From assembly GCA_037013685.1 (NCBI GenBank), contig CM072887.1, positions 46,055,154 to 46,119,153 of the forward strand: 64,000 bases of DNA. The letters are read 5' to 3'. Numbering within the stretch: the stretch's first letter is position 1; each line of letters opens with the position of its first letter. This stretch comes from Acridotheres tristis (taxonomy: Eukaryota; Chordata; Aves; Passeriformes; Sturnidae). Below are positions 14,530-28,488 of this stretch, piece after piece. Below the pieces are notes generated by a model that did no database searches, had not been told where the DNA came from, and saw nothing but the letters and a program-made list of their open reading frames with translations. The position numbers and the translations under genes are program-made.

Positions 14530-16630
14530 AAAGGAAGACCTTCACCCCTTGCACAGAGAATAATTTGCTCGCTTTCCCCTGCTTCTCATTATAAAAGCTA
14601 TTTTTCCCAAAACAGGATGTTGGGCCAGGGGAGGTAATATAAACAGATGCATTCTTTGAGAGCTTGCGGTGCATTTTTGCGGAGCACAGGCTCTGCATTG
14701 GAAATGCAGAGACCCACGAGATATGGGAACAAGGGACCACAGCAGCAGGAGAAGAAACCCTTCCTCTGACAAAATTGACTCAGCCCAGAGCCTCCCTTGA
14801 CTCTAGTACTTCTTGTTGAGAAACAGAGAGCACAAAGTTGAGTTTGAGAGGTGAAGAAAACCTTTAAACAAAGCTGATATTGGTAGCTTACTAGAATAAA
14901 GCTTGGAACAGTATTATAGGCAGCTTTGCTTCATTTTAAAAATGTACAGCATTAGTTAATTTACACCAGCACTGACCTTTAATGACCACAATGAAAGAGG
15001 ATGAACAAATTCCATCTCTGCTCATTTCCCCTCAGACTGGCTCCAGCTCCTGAAAGCCAGTGCCTGCCAGCGTTATTAAGCAGTTTCACCTGGATCCATC
15101 TGGGCACAGGTTGAATCTTTCCCCCATTTCTTTTATCAGGTGTGGGCTTTTCACAAAGTGTGGCCTCACCATCAGGGGCAGGGAAAGTGGAGCCAGAGAG
15201 GCGGTGAGTGGCCTTTTTGCCAGCTCCCTTATAGATATAAAGCTGCATGGAGAATGCCTGACACCTGTACAGGAGTAGCTTTCTTCAACCCCTCTTGTAA
15301 AGAGTTCTGCTCCTTACACTCTACCCTGTTCATCACCTCTGTTTTCGTTTCTCTGTTCTGGTTTCTAAGATCTCTTAAATCTTCTAGAAGCATAACCCTT
15401 CTTTCTTTTGTTCTAACCCCCCTGCAGAGTTCCAAAGGGCCATAGTGTTTTGAAGCTGTGCACATACACTTGCTTGTGTTCCCACAGAGTGCACACACCA
15501 AACACATGCTGACTGTGTCACTGCAGTGCTATGGTGGCACCTTGTCATTGCTGTGTGTGCCAGCTTAGTTTTGCTCTCCTTGGTTGTTTCCTGTTGTGAT
15601 CCCCTCTATGGTGGCATTTTCAGGCAGGCTCCACCAGCCCCGAACAAATCACCATTTACACAGTCTCCAAGCCTGCAGTCCCTACAGCTAAAGCAGTGCT
15701 TCCCAAGAAGGAGCTACCAAGTACTGGTGCAAGGTTCTGGGCTTGTACGCACCATTTCTCTGCCAGATCTCCCCTTAAGCAGTGCAAACGGGAATGATGA
15801 GTAAGGGACTAACACCTTTTGACTCACTGGACTAAAGCAAACTACTTTTGGACAGACAGGCTGGAAAAAACAATGGCTACTTTGGTTTTGCTTGGTAATT
15901 TTTTCTGTTTCATCTAAACTGAAATGACTGGCATGCACTGGAGATGAAGGAAGAAGGGGAAAGCTATTCCCAGGCATTGAGCACTGCAGTCCTCCTCAGC
16001 AACAGGCTCCCACAGTTTAACCTGCACTCATCCTCTTCCTGCATAAGGCTTCCTCTGCTTGCAAAGCATCCTTTTTCTAGAATCTACTGTTTCAATTGAA
16101 CATCAATATGAGGTAAACACAACATTCTTATCATTACTATTTGTAACTGCTATCACAATTTTATCTTAAATATTACCAGTAAAAGCAGTCTTCAAGGATA
16201 TGACATGTCACTGCTAGCTTCACAGTACATAAGGGCTGGCCAAAACCTGAAGGACTATTTTGAAAACGATAGGGATCACCTGTCCTGTTTCAAATTACTT
16301 TTCCTAGCTCACTATTTGGTAGGAAAGCAAGGAAGTTTTTCCCATGCAAAATTTCCCCAGGGAAGTTCTCAGGACCTCCTTTTTATTTCCGGAGGAAGAT
16401 AAACTAGTGCAAAGTCCCAAAGTGGTTTAGAGAGCTACATCCAGCTGTCTTCCAATGGTGCCCATGCTCTTTGCTGAGCCTGGGACTGAAAGAGGAGGGA
16501 GGTGGAGGGCAGAGCACTGCAGGCACTGAACAGTTGCACCTCAGCTGGACTGTGAGGGGTCTGGGGCACTTTGTGCAGACACTGGTGGGAGGCAGGGGAG
16601 CACAACTCCTCCCTGCAGAGACTGTGTGTA
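14530..16630. other. Non-coding stretch between CpG island and CpG patch
   Basis: Ordinary AT-rich sequence with no recognised gene or repeat. If the CpG island is a promoter reading leftward, this is upstream sequence; if it reads rightward, this would be first-intron sequence. Confidence 0.5.
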
Positions 16631-16639
16631 AATAAGGCC

Positions 16640-17250
16640 AGCAGCGCAGGCGTTTGGGTTCGCATAGTCTGGCTCCGTCGCAGCTATTGTGATCCCTGTT
16701 ATTCAGGAATTCTACAAAACCGTACCAGTTCTCATAAAAGTTTTGCAGAGTAGATAAATACTACGCTCTAGCATTCGCGGTGAGGGGAAAAGGAAAGCTT
16801 TAAGCAATTAGGCTGGGCCACACAGCGATTCGGCAGCAGGCGGGGCCCCAGCTGCGCAGGGCTCCCAAGGCATCCTCATCTGCCGCCTGGCACAGCACCG
16901 GCATGGCCCCATGGCCTGGGCAGCTCTGCCACGGGGCCGGGGGGGGGACACTGTGCGACCACATCCCTCTGTTAAGGGAAGAAACGGTCTGATCTTCCTT
17001 ATCTTAGCAGGAGCAGCAGCTTTTGGAAAAGATACTGACCTACAGCTAGATGTGTTTTCTCTGGATTGCCCCAGTAAGCTTTGCTATCTATTCTGCACTT
17101 TTCTATTTTGTAGAGAAGTAAGAAGCTCTTAACTTTGGTCAGAGCTGTTCTTGGCCAAGGTTTTTTCAATGCCTCTGCTCCCTTTCCTGTGGTGAAAACA
17201 CAGAAATAGGCTGGGTCTCATCTCGCCTTCCTTGCCGGAGCGAGCTGCTG
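16640..17250. promoter_or_regulatory. Secondary CpG-rich patch
   Basis: Roughly 19 CpGs occur in 16640-16970, with a few more at 17220-17245, and there is a 9-base G run at 16939-16947. The density is about half that of the island at 14.0-14.5 kb but clearly above background. It could be an alternative promoter or enhancer of the same transcription unit, or a decayed island. There is no transcript evidence. Confidence 0.4.
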
Positions 17251-20200
17251 CAGTGCTCTACCTACAAGAGACGAAAAGGCTTTAGGCTCCTTTGGGTTGA
17301 CCAGTCCATGTTCATAAGGATTTAGAGTAAATTTGAGAAGAAGCCCCGGTCCCAGGGCAAAAAGAGGACATTGTATTTTCTTTTTGAAAAGCAAAAAGCT
17401 TTTTTAATTCAGAAGATATTGTTTTGGAAAATCAGAGCTGACTGCACTAATTCCATCTTCTTTCCCCCGTTTTGGAGTGATGAAGTATGCATGATGCTGC
17501 TTGACACTGATATTTATAAGACAAAGTAGAGGTCAAATTTGCTGAATGTTTTCCAAATTCCAGTGAAGTTTATCACAAAGAGCCCCATGTACAGACCCAA
17601 GTAGCGTGACTGACAAGGGCTGGATTGTGGAGTCACTAGAAATCTGTTTCCAGACAGTGCTGATGGGCCAAATCATGTTCTTTGGGGCAAAACCTAATGG
17701 AAAGCTACAACTGTGCAGAGAGACTCCAAGGAGTTTTCATGGCTAAGTTTCTGACAGGAAACTCCATTGTGAGGAGCTGGGTTTTAATGCCTCAAGGAGC
17801 AGCACTGTCCTCTACCAGCACCATCCTGCCTAGGTCTGATTAGAAAGAGCTTGGAACTCATTCCCCTGTGGGGCAGGCAGGAGGCTGCTGCTTTCCCTCC
17901 CCTGCACCCTGACATCTCCCCTGGATCTCTGCAGCATTTATGGAAGAGAAGCACTGCTGGGTTTTCTTTGCCAGCTTCCCGTCTAAAGAAGTGCAGGAAA
18001 AAATTTATTTTCCACAGCAAGTGCTGACAGGACTAGCAGAAACTTGTCCAAGAGAGATTTGCAGAAGTGCCCACCATCTCGCCATGAGTGAGAAACCAAC
18101 ACCGTTTCCCCCACCCCACTCAGACACCAGCCCCCAAGGCTGCTGCTGACACTGAGTGTCTCTGCTCACATTGGAGGACTGATGCTACGGAGGCTTCTTT
18201 GCACCCTGATGGGCTTATCTGCCAGTGCATTTCAGCCTCCCGGCCCGAGGCCAGAGGGGACAGATTTGGCATTGCTAAACCTCAGTTATTTCAACAGGCT
18301 CAGGCCAGCACCTACCCTAACACTCAGAACAGAAACTAGATCTGGAGCAGGAATGAAACTGACACCTGCAAGGTGGGCTCAAAATCAAGAGCCTTCCCCT
18401 ACTATTAAAGTTTAGAGCAAGGCTCTGCAGCTCATGCATCTCCATGGACACTTGGAACAGAGGATTATGTCCACATCTGCACAATCTTCCTTATGATGAT
18501 CCCTAGAAGATAAAAGCTTTAATGGTGTGTGCTGTCCAGGTGAGGGGAGGACAGGGAAGAGATGAGAGGAAAGCACCAGATCTCTCAGGTGAGAGGCATA
18601 TACCCCTGCTCAATAAGTAGAAGGTATCAGAAGTTTGGGTTTATGAGTACATCAGACAAAACTGACTACTTGCTGAGCTGTGTGAAAACTCTTTTCACTC
18701 TGTAGTGGCTGCTGAGTGAGGTATCACTTCTTTTTCTGGGTTTTTAAGCACTGTGGAAAACTAAATGAAAACACAACTTAGACCACATACATGAACGCAG
18801 GTCTGATGACTTTTCAGGTAGGCTACAAGTGCCATACATTGCAGGAGAAAACGTGACCATATCCTTGCGAATGGCTAAATTTACAAGGTGTGAGTTCAGC
18901 GACCTATCTATCTGCTTATCTTCTCTTAACTGCTACAGGAACACCATTCCCAAACACAAAGCCATTTTATAACTATACCATTTCTGCAGGTGTTTAGTAT
19001 GCAACTGAACAGATATAACCTGGAATTCATCTTTGTCCCAAAAGGAAATAAATGGTCTGCAGAAGGGCTAAAACATCATTCTTATTTAGGCAGTTAACTG
19101 AAAGGTTTTCCCAGTTTTAAGGAAAGACTCCAAGTAACTAAAATTTTCCATAGTAGTTGTTTTGCCTTCTAAAATCTAGGGCCAATCTAACATCAGAAAA
19201 GAAAGTTCAAGGATTAAGACACTTGGCTTAATTATCACCAGTTCTTTTTCACAACCTTTCTATGTGACATTTGGAACATCACTTACACACTTACTGTATC
19301 CATTCCCAGTGTATGAAATGGGGATAACAGCACTTCTTTACCTCCACTGTGAATCAAAAGGATAAGCATATTAATAATTTTCCAAGATGCTTAGACAATA
19401 TGGTTAGTGAAGAAATACCCTACACAGACTGACCTCAGGAAATAGAGCAAATACTGCAAAATACAAACAAATGGAGAAAGTGAAAATGGAAAAGGCTCAC
19501 AGCTCTTCTGTGAAGCACAGGTGCCTCATTGCCACTTCTAGCTTGTTTATCCAGCATGATCTTGAGAATCTTGTCTTCTTTGAGGAGTCAGAGACTAAGA
19601 ACTGCAGCTGACTTCCTCTCCTTGAGCTTTCCACCACACAAACTAGACAGGAAGCTTCAAGAAGAGAAATCCCTGTGTGCTTGTGGGAAACCACAGCCTG
19701 GACTGTCACTCTTGTGTCTGCTATGAACTGCAACCACATCTGTTCCTTTCCTGCACCTAACCTGGAGATGTTCATGAGTTCAACACTGTGACATGCAACT
19801 GGCTTTTGCTACCTGACAATGGTCCCATGACCCTTGAGGTTATCCAAAGCCTCCTGTAGTAAACTGGAGAGCTGCAGGAATACTTTCCCTTGTGGCACAG
19901 TAACTAAATATTACTCCGCCTGTTAGCAGCAACACTGTGCCAAGGATTTGTTTCACTCTGCTCGTCATTTGCACTTGGAGAGAGGTTTGCTGAAGGATCA
20001 AATCCATGTCTATGATGAGCTCCTGCCCATCAGATACAAGAATAGGCTGTGTGCTTATGCTCTGCCAAGCTTGTCAGGTGAAGTGGCAATTTGAAAGCAT
20101 AGGGAAAAAGTATAACATTCATTGCTGTCCTGCTAACAGTACAAATCACAAATTTGAAGCAGCATTTGATTTTGAAGCACAGTCTCAAGTTTTCTAGATA

Positions 20201-21480
20201 AGACAAAGCCACAGAGTGAGAGCAGCTTGTGTACCACTTCTGGTGGTTGCTCTGTATCATTCTTGCATTTAGACCAATATTCTTAACTCTAAGCAGCATC
20301 ACCTTCATGTATTCCTGCTAATCTCTACTTTTCACAGCATCAAGTCCCTTGCAGTACAGCTGAATTCTTTAGCTTTTGGGTTTTTTGCCCATTGCATCCA
20401 AAGAAAGGAACAGAAAGATGACCAAAGTGGGCATAAAGCACACTCCAATGTGCCTACCTGACAGCGCTATTATTAACTTACCCTTCCAGCCACAATCAGT
20501 TAAATACAAAACCAACTCACATTTCTCCTTTACATACTAAGAAAAGGAAATCCACGTATTTATATTCAAAATCCACATTTAAATAAACCAGTGGTCAAAT
20601 CTTCCCATCTTACAGTGTCTGCAAGGCCAAATTTGTATTTGCAGAAAACTTTCCCCTTCCCCCATCCCACTGCCCCCACAACAACCTTATTGCAGGCTCT
20701 TCCAAGATGACAGGGTCAGAGACACAACCATTATGGAGTGTTGGTGCTCTCATTACACACACACTAATTTCTAAACCTTGCAACTGAGATTTGACATTCA
20801 CTGCACACTGCAGCTTGGCATACAATGCCATTTCCAGACAAACCAAAGAAAACTTACGACTGTTTCTCAGCTGTGAGACATCAGGAATTGATTTATGCTG
20901 GTTGCAATTTAACTTTCAGCCTTCAAACTAAGATCTTTTCTCATTCACTTTAAATATTCTGCAGTGAAGTTTTTTTACCCTCCACTGGCCATTTCTCACG
21001 GAGTTGTCTTCCAGCACCTTCCTGCCATACCTGTGGGTACTTAAGTAGAGCCTAACTTTGCAAACCCTCCCTTGGGACACACCCTGCAAAAGGGGATCCG
21101 GTGATTCCATTGCCAGTAGACAGACACTTCCAAGGCTCAGTTACATCCTTGTTTTTCCCATGGAATCTGTCTGTGGAGGTCGATATACAGCAACACTCAG
21201 TTCTTTTCTCTGGTCTTGGCTCATGCAAGCACACTGATCAACACTGTTTTATGTGTTAGTTGAACTCCTTGCAAAAAAGGCCGAGTCCTTAAAAATAAAA
21301 CAGAAGGAATGCTGTGGTACTGTATTATAATATTTTAGCTCTCAAAAATGTTGCTGCGTTGTTTTAGGCTAATGTTCTAACATCACAGATGTTCCCTTTC
21401 TTAAAATGGAGGGAGAGATCAGAGCACCATTACTGTTAGCTGGGAATTACAGGCCTTTCTTTTTTAAAAGAATGTAGAAT
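17251..21480. other. Intergenic, nothing recognised
   Basis: No exon, repeat family or RNA gene is recognised on either strand. It lies beyond the presumed UST polyadenylation cluster. Confidence 0.55.
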
Positions 21481-24400
21481 TTTATTCTTTAGTAGACAAT
21501 GCTTTTTCATTTGAGAAGAGGATAAAAGTTGTCACGCAGTATGGTTTCCTTTGCTTGTCAAAATATGTACCTGTACATTCAATTTTATTGTATAAGATAC
21601 TGAAAAGAGAAAAAATTCCATGGCTTGAATTCATAGATGTGATCTCCAGCATTTAAAATTTGTGGCTTTGCTCGTGTGTTTATGATACAATGTACCATTC
21701 TACATCCTAACACTCAAATGATTCATCAAAGATTCAATGATAAAAGAATTGTAAAGAAACTGGAATGCTTTAAATATACCATCAGGTTCATGTACTTTCA
21801 GTTCTGCCAAGCTACTTCTCTACATGCAAGTAGAGAACATTTGAGATACTTGAACTTAGCCCTGCACCACCAACAAAATTCATGTGGAAGAGAAGTAAAT
21901 TGAACAGAAATAAAAAATGGCACAATTTGTCATTGTCGCTTGAAACTTAAGACCAAAATTTATTTTTTTTCCAGAATGCTGCATTTTAACAACAGTTGAT
22001 TCTCTCCTTAGTGTGAAAGCACTGATACTTCACTTACATTGCAACATCATTCTGACTACTGAAGCTTTTACGCCTGGCCATCAAACACCATATCTAGTAA
22101 AAATGTAGTGTATGGAGACTAGGTTGTTTCTCTCCTGGATAAAACTTCTACTTAGCAGCCACAGAACACTGGACAATGCCCTTCGATGTCCTGACCTCAC
22201 CTGACATCTCAGATGAGTAAAACAATTCAGACTCGAGCTCACACCTCTGGATAGTTTGGGAGATGGAATAACCCAGGAGCAACCTGCTCCAGTCTCACTG
22301 CTCAAGTATGACTTCCAGAGGATGCCCTATGCCATATCCAACCCTGCTCTGTTGGGTGCAACTCCAACGTCCTACCCACAGCCACTGTATCCAGGCAGGA
22401 AAACTAGTGTACGCAAGAGGACAATGGCGCCAGGAAGAAATGTGCAAGTTTTATTTTTAAACATTGTTGGATTGAAAAATAAAGAATCATATGGCTTATT
22501 GGTATTTCAGGAGATAGTAGTGAATAAGTTAAAGAAGATTTCATTCCAAAACATATGTTGCTTTCATTTATAGCTAAGCTAATGTAGACATAAATTTTCT
22601 TATTTTTGTAAGTGTTGAACACCCATCTTTTCCCCCCCCACAAAGATCTCCAAGTATATGCATCGATACTTTCTGTAAAGCTCTTGTGGACTAAAGGCTT
22701 AAAAACAGTGATTTTTTTTGAATAAGAAATATTAATCAGACCCAAATATAATTATTTAAATCAACTTCTTCCTGAGCAACTTAGAATTTGGAATGTGCTG
22801 AAAAGTTTAAATAAATAAGTCAAAGATTTACCGTCTTATAACGTACCTTTTAAAAGTTAAGCAAAATATATTTAATGACAGAGAAATAGGCCATAGGACC
22901 AGGGATATTAGATGCTATGTGCCAGATAAATTTAAGAATTACCATTTGAGGAGGAGAGGCCAGGTTGATTGTTACGAAAATACAGCAATATTAAAACCTA
23001 GCGAGTAAATCACTAAGCAGCTTCTGTATTTAGATTATAAGTAGTGATGGCTGAAGATACCATTAAATAAACAGACAGATAGAAACAGACTTTACTGTAA
23101 GTGGCAGTGAACTCTCAGGAAGGGTGAAGGTGTTAAGTGACTATAATTCTGTTAAACGTTGGCAGAGAAAGGACTGAAACAGAATTTCAGAAACATGAGA
23201 ATACTAGTTCTTTCCAAAATATAACAACTCCACAGTGTGTAAACTAATCATTACTCTTTCAATGTAATTTCATAGAAACCACTTAAAATATACAATGCAG
23301 CAGATTCATATTTTAGCTAATATGTTAGTTACTATCTGTGCCATTTTCAGCTGTCTTTAATGTGCTCCCTCACAGTAGTGCATTGCTACCACCAACCTGG
23401 GATGTTAATAATGAGAACGGAATCTTCTTCCTAGTATTTTCTATAAGTTAGCATCTTGTCTCAACTCTCCTTTAATTTCATTCTCTGTGTATAGGTAAAG
23501 ACTGACCACAATTTCTATTGGCTCTCAGCAGGTTCATGGAAGTGAAAACCCTTGGAAAGCCCATTTGATCTGATCTCGAGTTTATTTACTTCATCTATCA
23601 CAAAATAACTTTTGCCTGATACAGCAAACCAAAGTATGAGCTTGCAGATGGCAGCTGTGGAATAGGAACCAAATTTTTTCTGGTAGATTTTTGAGAAAGA
23701 ATGTGAGATAGACAGAGGTGGATTGTCCTCATCCTGGCAAGCAGCTGCAACATCTTGTACCTGCTTCTTTCCTGTGCTCTAGGGACAGGAATTTATTGCT
23801 CTTATTCTCCTTTAGTCCAGCTTTCTCTGGAAACAACAGTGTGTAAGAGGCCAAGGCCTCACGAAGACCCCAAACTCCACCCTATTCTGTTGTGCAGCAG
23901 AAAGCCAAAGAGCTCTGCCCAGGACTGCCTGTGGGTCTGTCACTTCTGCATCACCAGGACTGGCAGGCTGCCCAACAGCCAGCACACCCACACATCACAG
24001 GGAATCCCACTCCAGGGACACCCACCTGAATAACAGCAGCACCTCACATATTGGTGCTACTCCTCTTTCTCCTCTCAGCTTCCACTGATCCCTTTCCTTA
24101 TGTTGACAGATAGTATTTGTAGTGATTAACAAGGGCAAATTTCACAGTGACTCTCTTAATAACCTATCAGCTTTGAATCACTTTGGTTTCAGAGAGCGTA
24201 TCTTCTTGTATTTGTTTGATGATTCTGAAATATTTCAGGTAGAGAAGCTGCGTACTTTCATAGTGTCAATTTTCCTTCTAGCCACACTAAAAGCAGGAGT
24301 CTGGTGGGGAAGCTGCGTTCAGATTCAGATGTGAACAATTAAATTCTGCAGTTGCAGAAATACAGGTCGTGCTTAATAGGAGTTTCAGATCACCTGAGCT

Positions 24401-25289
24401 TTTTAATGAGTAGCTTTTTCTGTATCTCTTTGGATTTGCAACCCAAAAGAATAATAAAAATCTAAAAATACCATTCTTGAACATAAACCCCATATGTTAC
24501 ACATTTGCCTTTAGAGTCTAATAGAAACATATTCATGCTGAAATAAAGCTCTGCCTGGCACTTTTAATTTTTTGCTGCCATTCACTGACCTGGTAACTTT
24601 TCCCATTCCGTGAACTAGAAGGTCTTACCAAAAGTATCTGGTTCCTGTAACTTGCCTTATATTCACTAGCACTGATTTGGCAGAACAGCAGCCTTGCTAC
24701 TCTGGCACAGGTAATTCAAGGAGCTGTTACCTAGCCTCTTTCTGAGCCTCTTGTCCTTGGATTTGAAGACAAAGCAATGGCTCTGACCATACCACTGGGA
24801 TACCAGTGTGCTTTGCACAGAAAGAAGCACTCTTCCCAAACGGCTCACTGCCTGTAGTTCACTTGCTGGTAGTTCATGCCACAGTGTTATGCTGTGAAGA
24901 CTTGCTTCTGGTCAAAGACAGAGATGAGAATCTGTAAGATTTTCAAAATTAGGCATTTTCAAAAATGCCTAATCTATTCTTTTGCATTATGCAGTTCACA
25001 AAGGACTACTGTGTATTGCAAAAGTTATTTTGTGACAGATGGTAGGTACTTCTCTTTTGAACTATGCTATAGCAAGGATGCTATAGAGCCAACACTGCAT
25101 AATGAATCAGACCTGCAAAATCAGGTATCTCCCAATGGCTCCAGCATGTGGGAATGGTCTCTTCTGTTCCATTTCAAATCTGCTGCGCATGAACTCAGTT
25201 CCTTAAGGAATTACTTTTAATAATAATTAAAAAAAATCTTAAGAAAGCTGGAGGGGTCACCAGAAGAGAAAGGACAGCTCTTCCATCCA
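21481..25289 (-). other. UST: Probable UST 3' untranslated region (end not fixed)
   Basis: Minus-strand sequence downstream of the UST stop should contain the 3'UTR. No protein-coding frame is supportable here. AATAAA on the minus strand (TTTATT as given) occurs at 23792-23797, 23581-23586, 22450-22455, 21959-21964, 21584-21589 and 21481-21486. The last four form a cluster about 2.8-3.8 kb past the stop. I cannot tell which is used, so the lower boundary is the most distal candidate in this cluster and is only a guess. The region is AT-rich and contains a perfect inverted repeat at 24948-24973. Confidence 0.35.
24948..24973. repeat. Perfect 12-bp inverted repeat with 2-nt loop
   Basis: The arms are ATTAGGCATTTT and AAAATGCCTAAT, separated by CA, with every arm base paired. 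On the minus strand it lies 317 nt past the UST stop codon, so it would fold as a compact hairpin in the mRNA if this is 3'UTR. Short AT-rich palindromes arise by chance, but 12 perfect pairs with a 2-nt spacer is uncommon. Confidence 0.85.
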
Positions 25290-25573
25290 TCACCTTTTAT
25301 AGATATCCTCTAGCCACTTTTCATCATCTTCTTCCTCATCATTTATTGGTTCCTCTGTTTCCAGGGGAGAAGGAATGAAGAACTCAGGTCTGGGACTTGG
25401 TTTCCTGATATGAGACTTCAGTCCAAACTTGCGCTTTAGCAGGTGGAATTGTTCTTTGACATAGTAATAAAACTCATATTCATATCTCATGCGTTGGTAG
25501 AGGATCTGTATTGCTTCTGGAGAGGGGACGGTCTTTTTCACTGTCACAGTCAGGTTGCCAAGTTTCCTATGTT
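25290..25573 (-). CDS. UST: UST, last coding exon with stop codon
   Basis: This terminal UST exon is 284 nt including the TGA stop at 25292-25290. The acceptor is ttctttacag|AAC. The first two bases complete a Glu codon begun in the previous exon, giving E-HRKLGNLTVTVKKTVPSPE, then a basic-aromatic stretch (ILYQRMRYEYEFYYYVKEQF, HLLKRKFGLKSH), a proline-rich linker and an acidic C-terminus (EEPINDEEEDDEKWLEDIYKR without its first Glu). NLT near the exon start is an N-glycosylation sequon on the luminal side. The match to vertebrate UST from memory is very close, including the exact C-terminal LEDIYKR. With the two upstream exons this gives 179 C-terminal residues of a protein of about 400. 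The PAPS-binding 5'-phosphosulfate loop and the signal anchor lie in exons outside the window. The GTG at 25547 is internal, not a start. Confidence 0.97.
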
Positions 25574-28477
25574 CTGTAAAGAAAGAACAACAAGCAACAT
25601 GGTGGGTGCTGTTAGTGAGACCAGACGTAAACTTTTTAATTTAAACATTAAGGTATGGCCCTACTACATTACTGATACAAATGAGTTCAAGCTGTCTCTA
25701 ACAATGGATTTACTTTTAATAAGATGAAAAAATACAGATGTTTGAAGTCAGACTTGCATGTTTAAATATGGCTAGTTCATACACATCTTGTCTGCAGTCA
25801 CCAAAGATCTTAATTGTCAATGGTCATCTGAAAATGCAAACCATGTTAAATGAACTATGAGCATGAGCTACATGTAGAGAAACCCACAATCTTGCCTAGC
25901 ATTGGCAATTTGACAAATTTCAGGCACACCACTGAGCTTAACTAATCAATTATTTTCTATGTGCCATATGGTGACCTGTCTCAGCTGTGCTTTATTATAG
26001 TTCAAATCTAAACACATCTTTCTAAACCTGAATCCATCTCAGGATAGCACTGAAAGATTGTTAGCATCACCACATGGCACCACCTTAGGATCAACTACGC
26101 CAGTTAACTTTCTCGTCCTGTTATACCTGTTAATGGAACCAGACTCGTCTTGCTGTCATGCCCTGGAAGATTTCACTACTTTTTTGTTCGCCTGACAACT
26201 TCTGCTTTGGTAAACTGAAATACAAACTTTTTATTGTTGATAAAGAATTAGAGTTACTAACAAAAATACAGAATTGTCTCTTTGCCTTCTCTCTCAATAA
26301 ATGAGTCTATCACTGGAGATGAATGCATTTGAAGGAGGTGTAAAGCAAACCCCGAAGGCAATAATTTTGCTCTTTTCTAGATGTCAATAGGCTTCCAGAG
26401 CACTGTAAGTATTTTCTTCCTAAGTATATAACATGGGAACCTAATTCTTACTGTAACAGCAGTTCTTCAAGTCAGAAGATTTCAAAAGGGTCAGGCCATG
26501 AAGGACAGCAAAGAAAAAGCTTTCATGGAGGAAGAAGACAACAAAGAAGATTTCATGTTTCCAATTGGGTTCCAGTGGCAGCAATCACCCTCACTTCCAG
26601 AGGGAACCCCTGAATCAAAATGGGATTTTACCATAGGTAGAATTTTGTTCAGGTGAGCAGAACAAATGGAGGTCTTCTGAAGCACCTGCCAGCAAAGCTT
26701 AACATATGCTTAACCTCTCTACAGAGAGACAGGTTTCCACAATTGCTTACACATAAAGCTAAGGGATGAAACGCGGGAAACTCTCCTAGCAAGAAAAGTT
26801 GCTCTTGGGATCCCACAAGCTATATGTTTATCCAAGAGAAATAATCAAGAATAGCTTTTTAGGGAAGAGAGGAACTTTAAACAAGACAAACCCTTTTATC
26901 CCAAGGAGTAATAAAATATAAGTAAATCCATCTAGCAAGCACAACAGCAATGATCTTTAGACAAAAAGTTGGTACAAGATTTTAAATCTTGAAAAGTACA
27001 ACAGATGAGGAGAGCACAGCATTGAAAATGAACTGCTTTCTTTAAAGTTTAAAAGATTAATATTCATACAGTTTAAGGTATCCCCACTTGTAAAACAATT
27101 TCATTTTCAGTCGGTGGACACGCATCTTCCTCTTTGAGAGAAAAGGAAACAACTAAAGAAAAACAACTCAGAACACTTTAATAATACCACATGAGACAAA
27201 TGCTGCCGGGGTGGACATTCTCTTATTCAGTGAATTCCATTGTGTCACACCCATCTGGTGCAGAAGAAAAAAGTTATATCTGAAATAGCCAGTTTTGCTT
27301 ATCAACTGCAGCAAAGTAATTTGAAATGCAGGAAGAATAATACAAAGAGAAGATATGTTGACTAGCTTACCCACCGTTCTAAATCACAAAAAATATTTAA
27401 AGCATTAATTCTATTTCACATCTATACTTTTAATTCCTTCTCTAAAGGAAGAATAGTTTTTATTAGTTGGTAACTATTAAAACATACTACTGTATAATTA
27501 CATGGAACTTTGACGCCGAAGTTAGTAGTTCTTTACATTGAAATCTGTCTCTACTCATATGTATAGGTAAACAACTGAGTACACAGAGTCCTCTGTTCTT
27601 TAATTACAGTGATGTATGGCAAAATATACTCTATATTTACTGATCATTTATCACTTTGCTTAGTTTTATTTAGATAGCAGTGAAATTATTAAAACATAAA
27701 TCCAGAAAGAAAGATATAATTTTTAACATGCTATTTAGCTAAGAAAAAGTGTAGAGGAAGGATCAGGAAGTGCTTGTATTCCAAACAGACATTGGCATAG
27801 AAAGCAGGACCTGTAGTTAGTGAATAGTGTGAAGTATTTTTGGTGAAAATACCTGGGTTCCCCAAGAGCTCATTCTCTTCTGCACCAGCTTCACCCATAG
27901 AATGGAATAGACTAACAAATGTCTCATCTTGTTAAATTTTCAGTCAAGTTGTTCAAGTTACCTTCAAATTGCCATTGATGAGTATGAGATGACTACATTC
28001 CAGGAAGGCACTGTACTCAGTCCTTGGGTGAGAAAATTTTCTTATGATTATTGACCACTTCAAGACATTCCTCTATTGTGCTTAGCTGATAGCTCCTGCC
28101 AGCTTTAAAGTCTGGTTTTCTTTACAAATTCAGCAGCAAGTATACACTATTAAATACTACATTTATTAGCTTAAGTCTTTATACTGCCTGCCAACTTTGT
28201 TTTTATTTTACATAAATTATTTCTGCCACAGAAAACTCCATTTAGCTCACTGGAAAAAGCCCTTTACTTATATAGTCCCTCCAGGACTGTAAGTGGGGAA
28301 AGCCACTTTCACAGCTCCAGCTCCCTTCGGTGGCTGCTTCTTCCAGCAGAGAGAGGCACTTGTGCTTGGCCCAGGAGCGCTGCCAAGGATGACAAGGTGA
28401 AAAGCACGAGACTGTTTTCTTTGGGGGCAGTCTGTGGGGGCAGGAGTGGCCAAAGGCAGTGTCCTACTGTTGTGTCC

Positions 28478-28488
28478 GGGGGGGGGGG
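28478..28488. repeat. G11 homopolymer
   Basis: Eleven consecutive G in the last UST intron, within a locally GC-richer segment. Similar shorter runs occur at 29323-29331 and 16939-16947, and nine C at 61428-61436. Confidence 0.9.

Noticed and set aside
13978..14637. 219-codon plus-strand frame and overlapping frames on both strands in the CpG island
   Set aside because: GC-rich DNA has few stops in every frame. No domain, conserved motif or supported start is seen.
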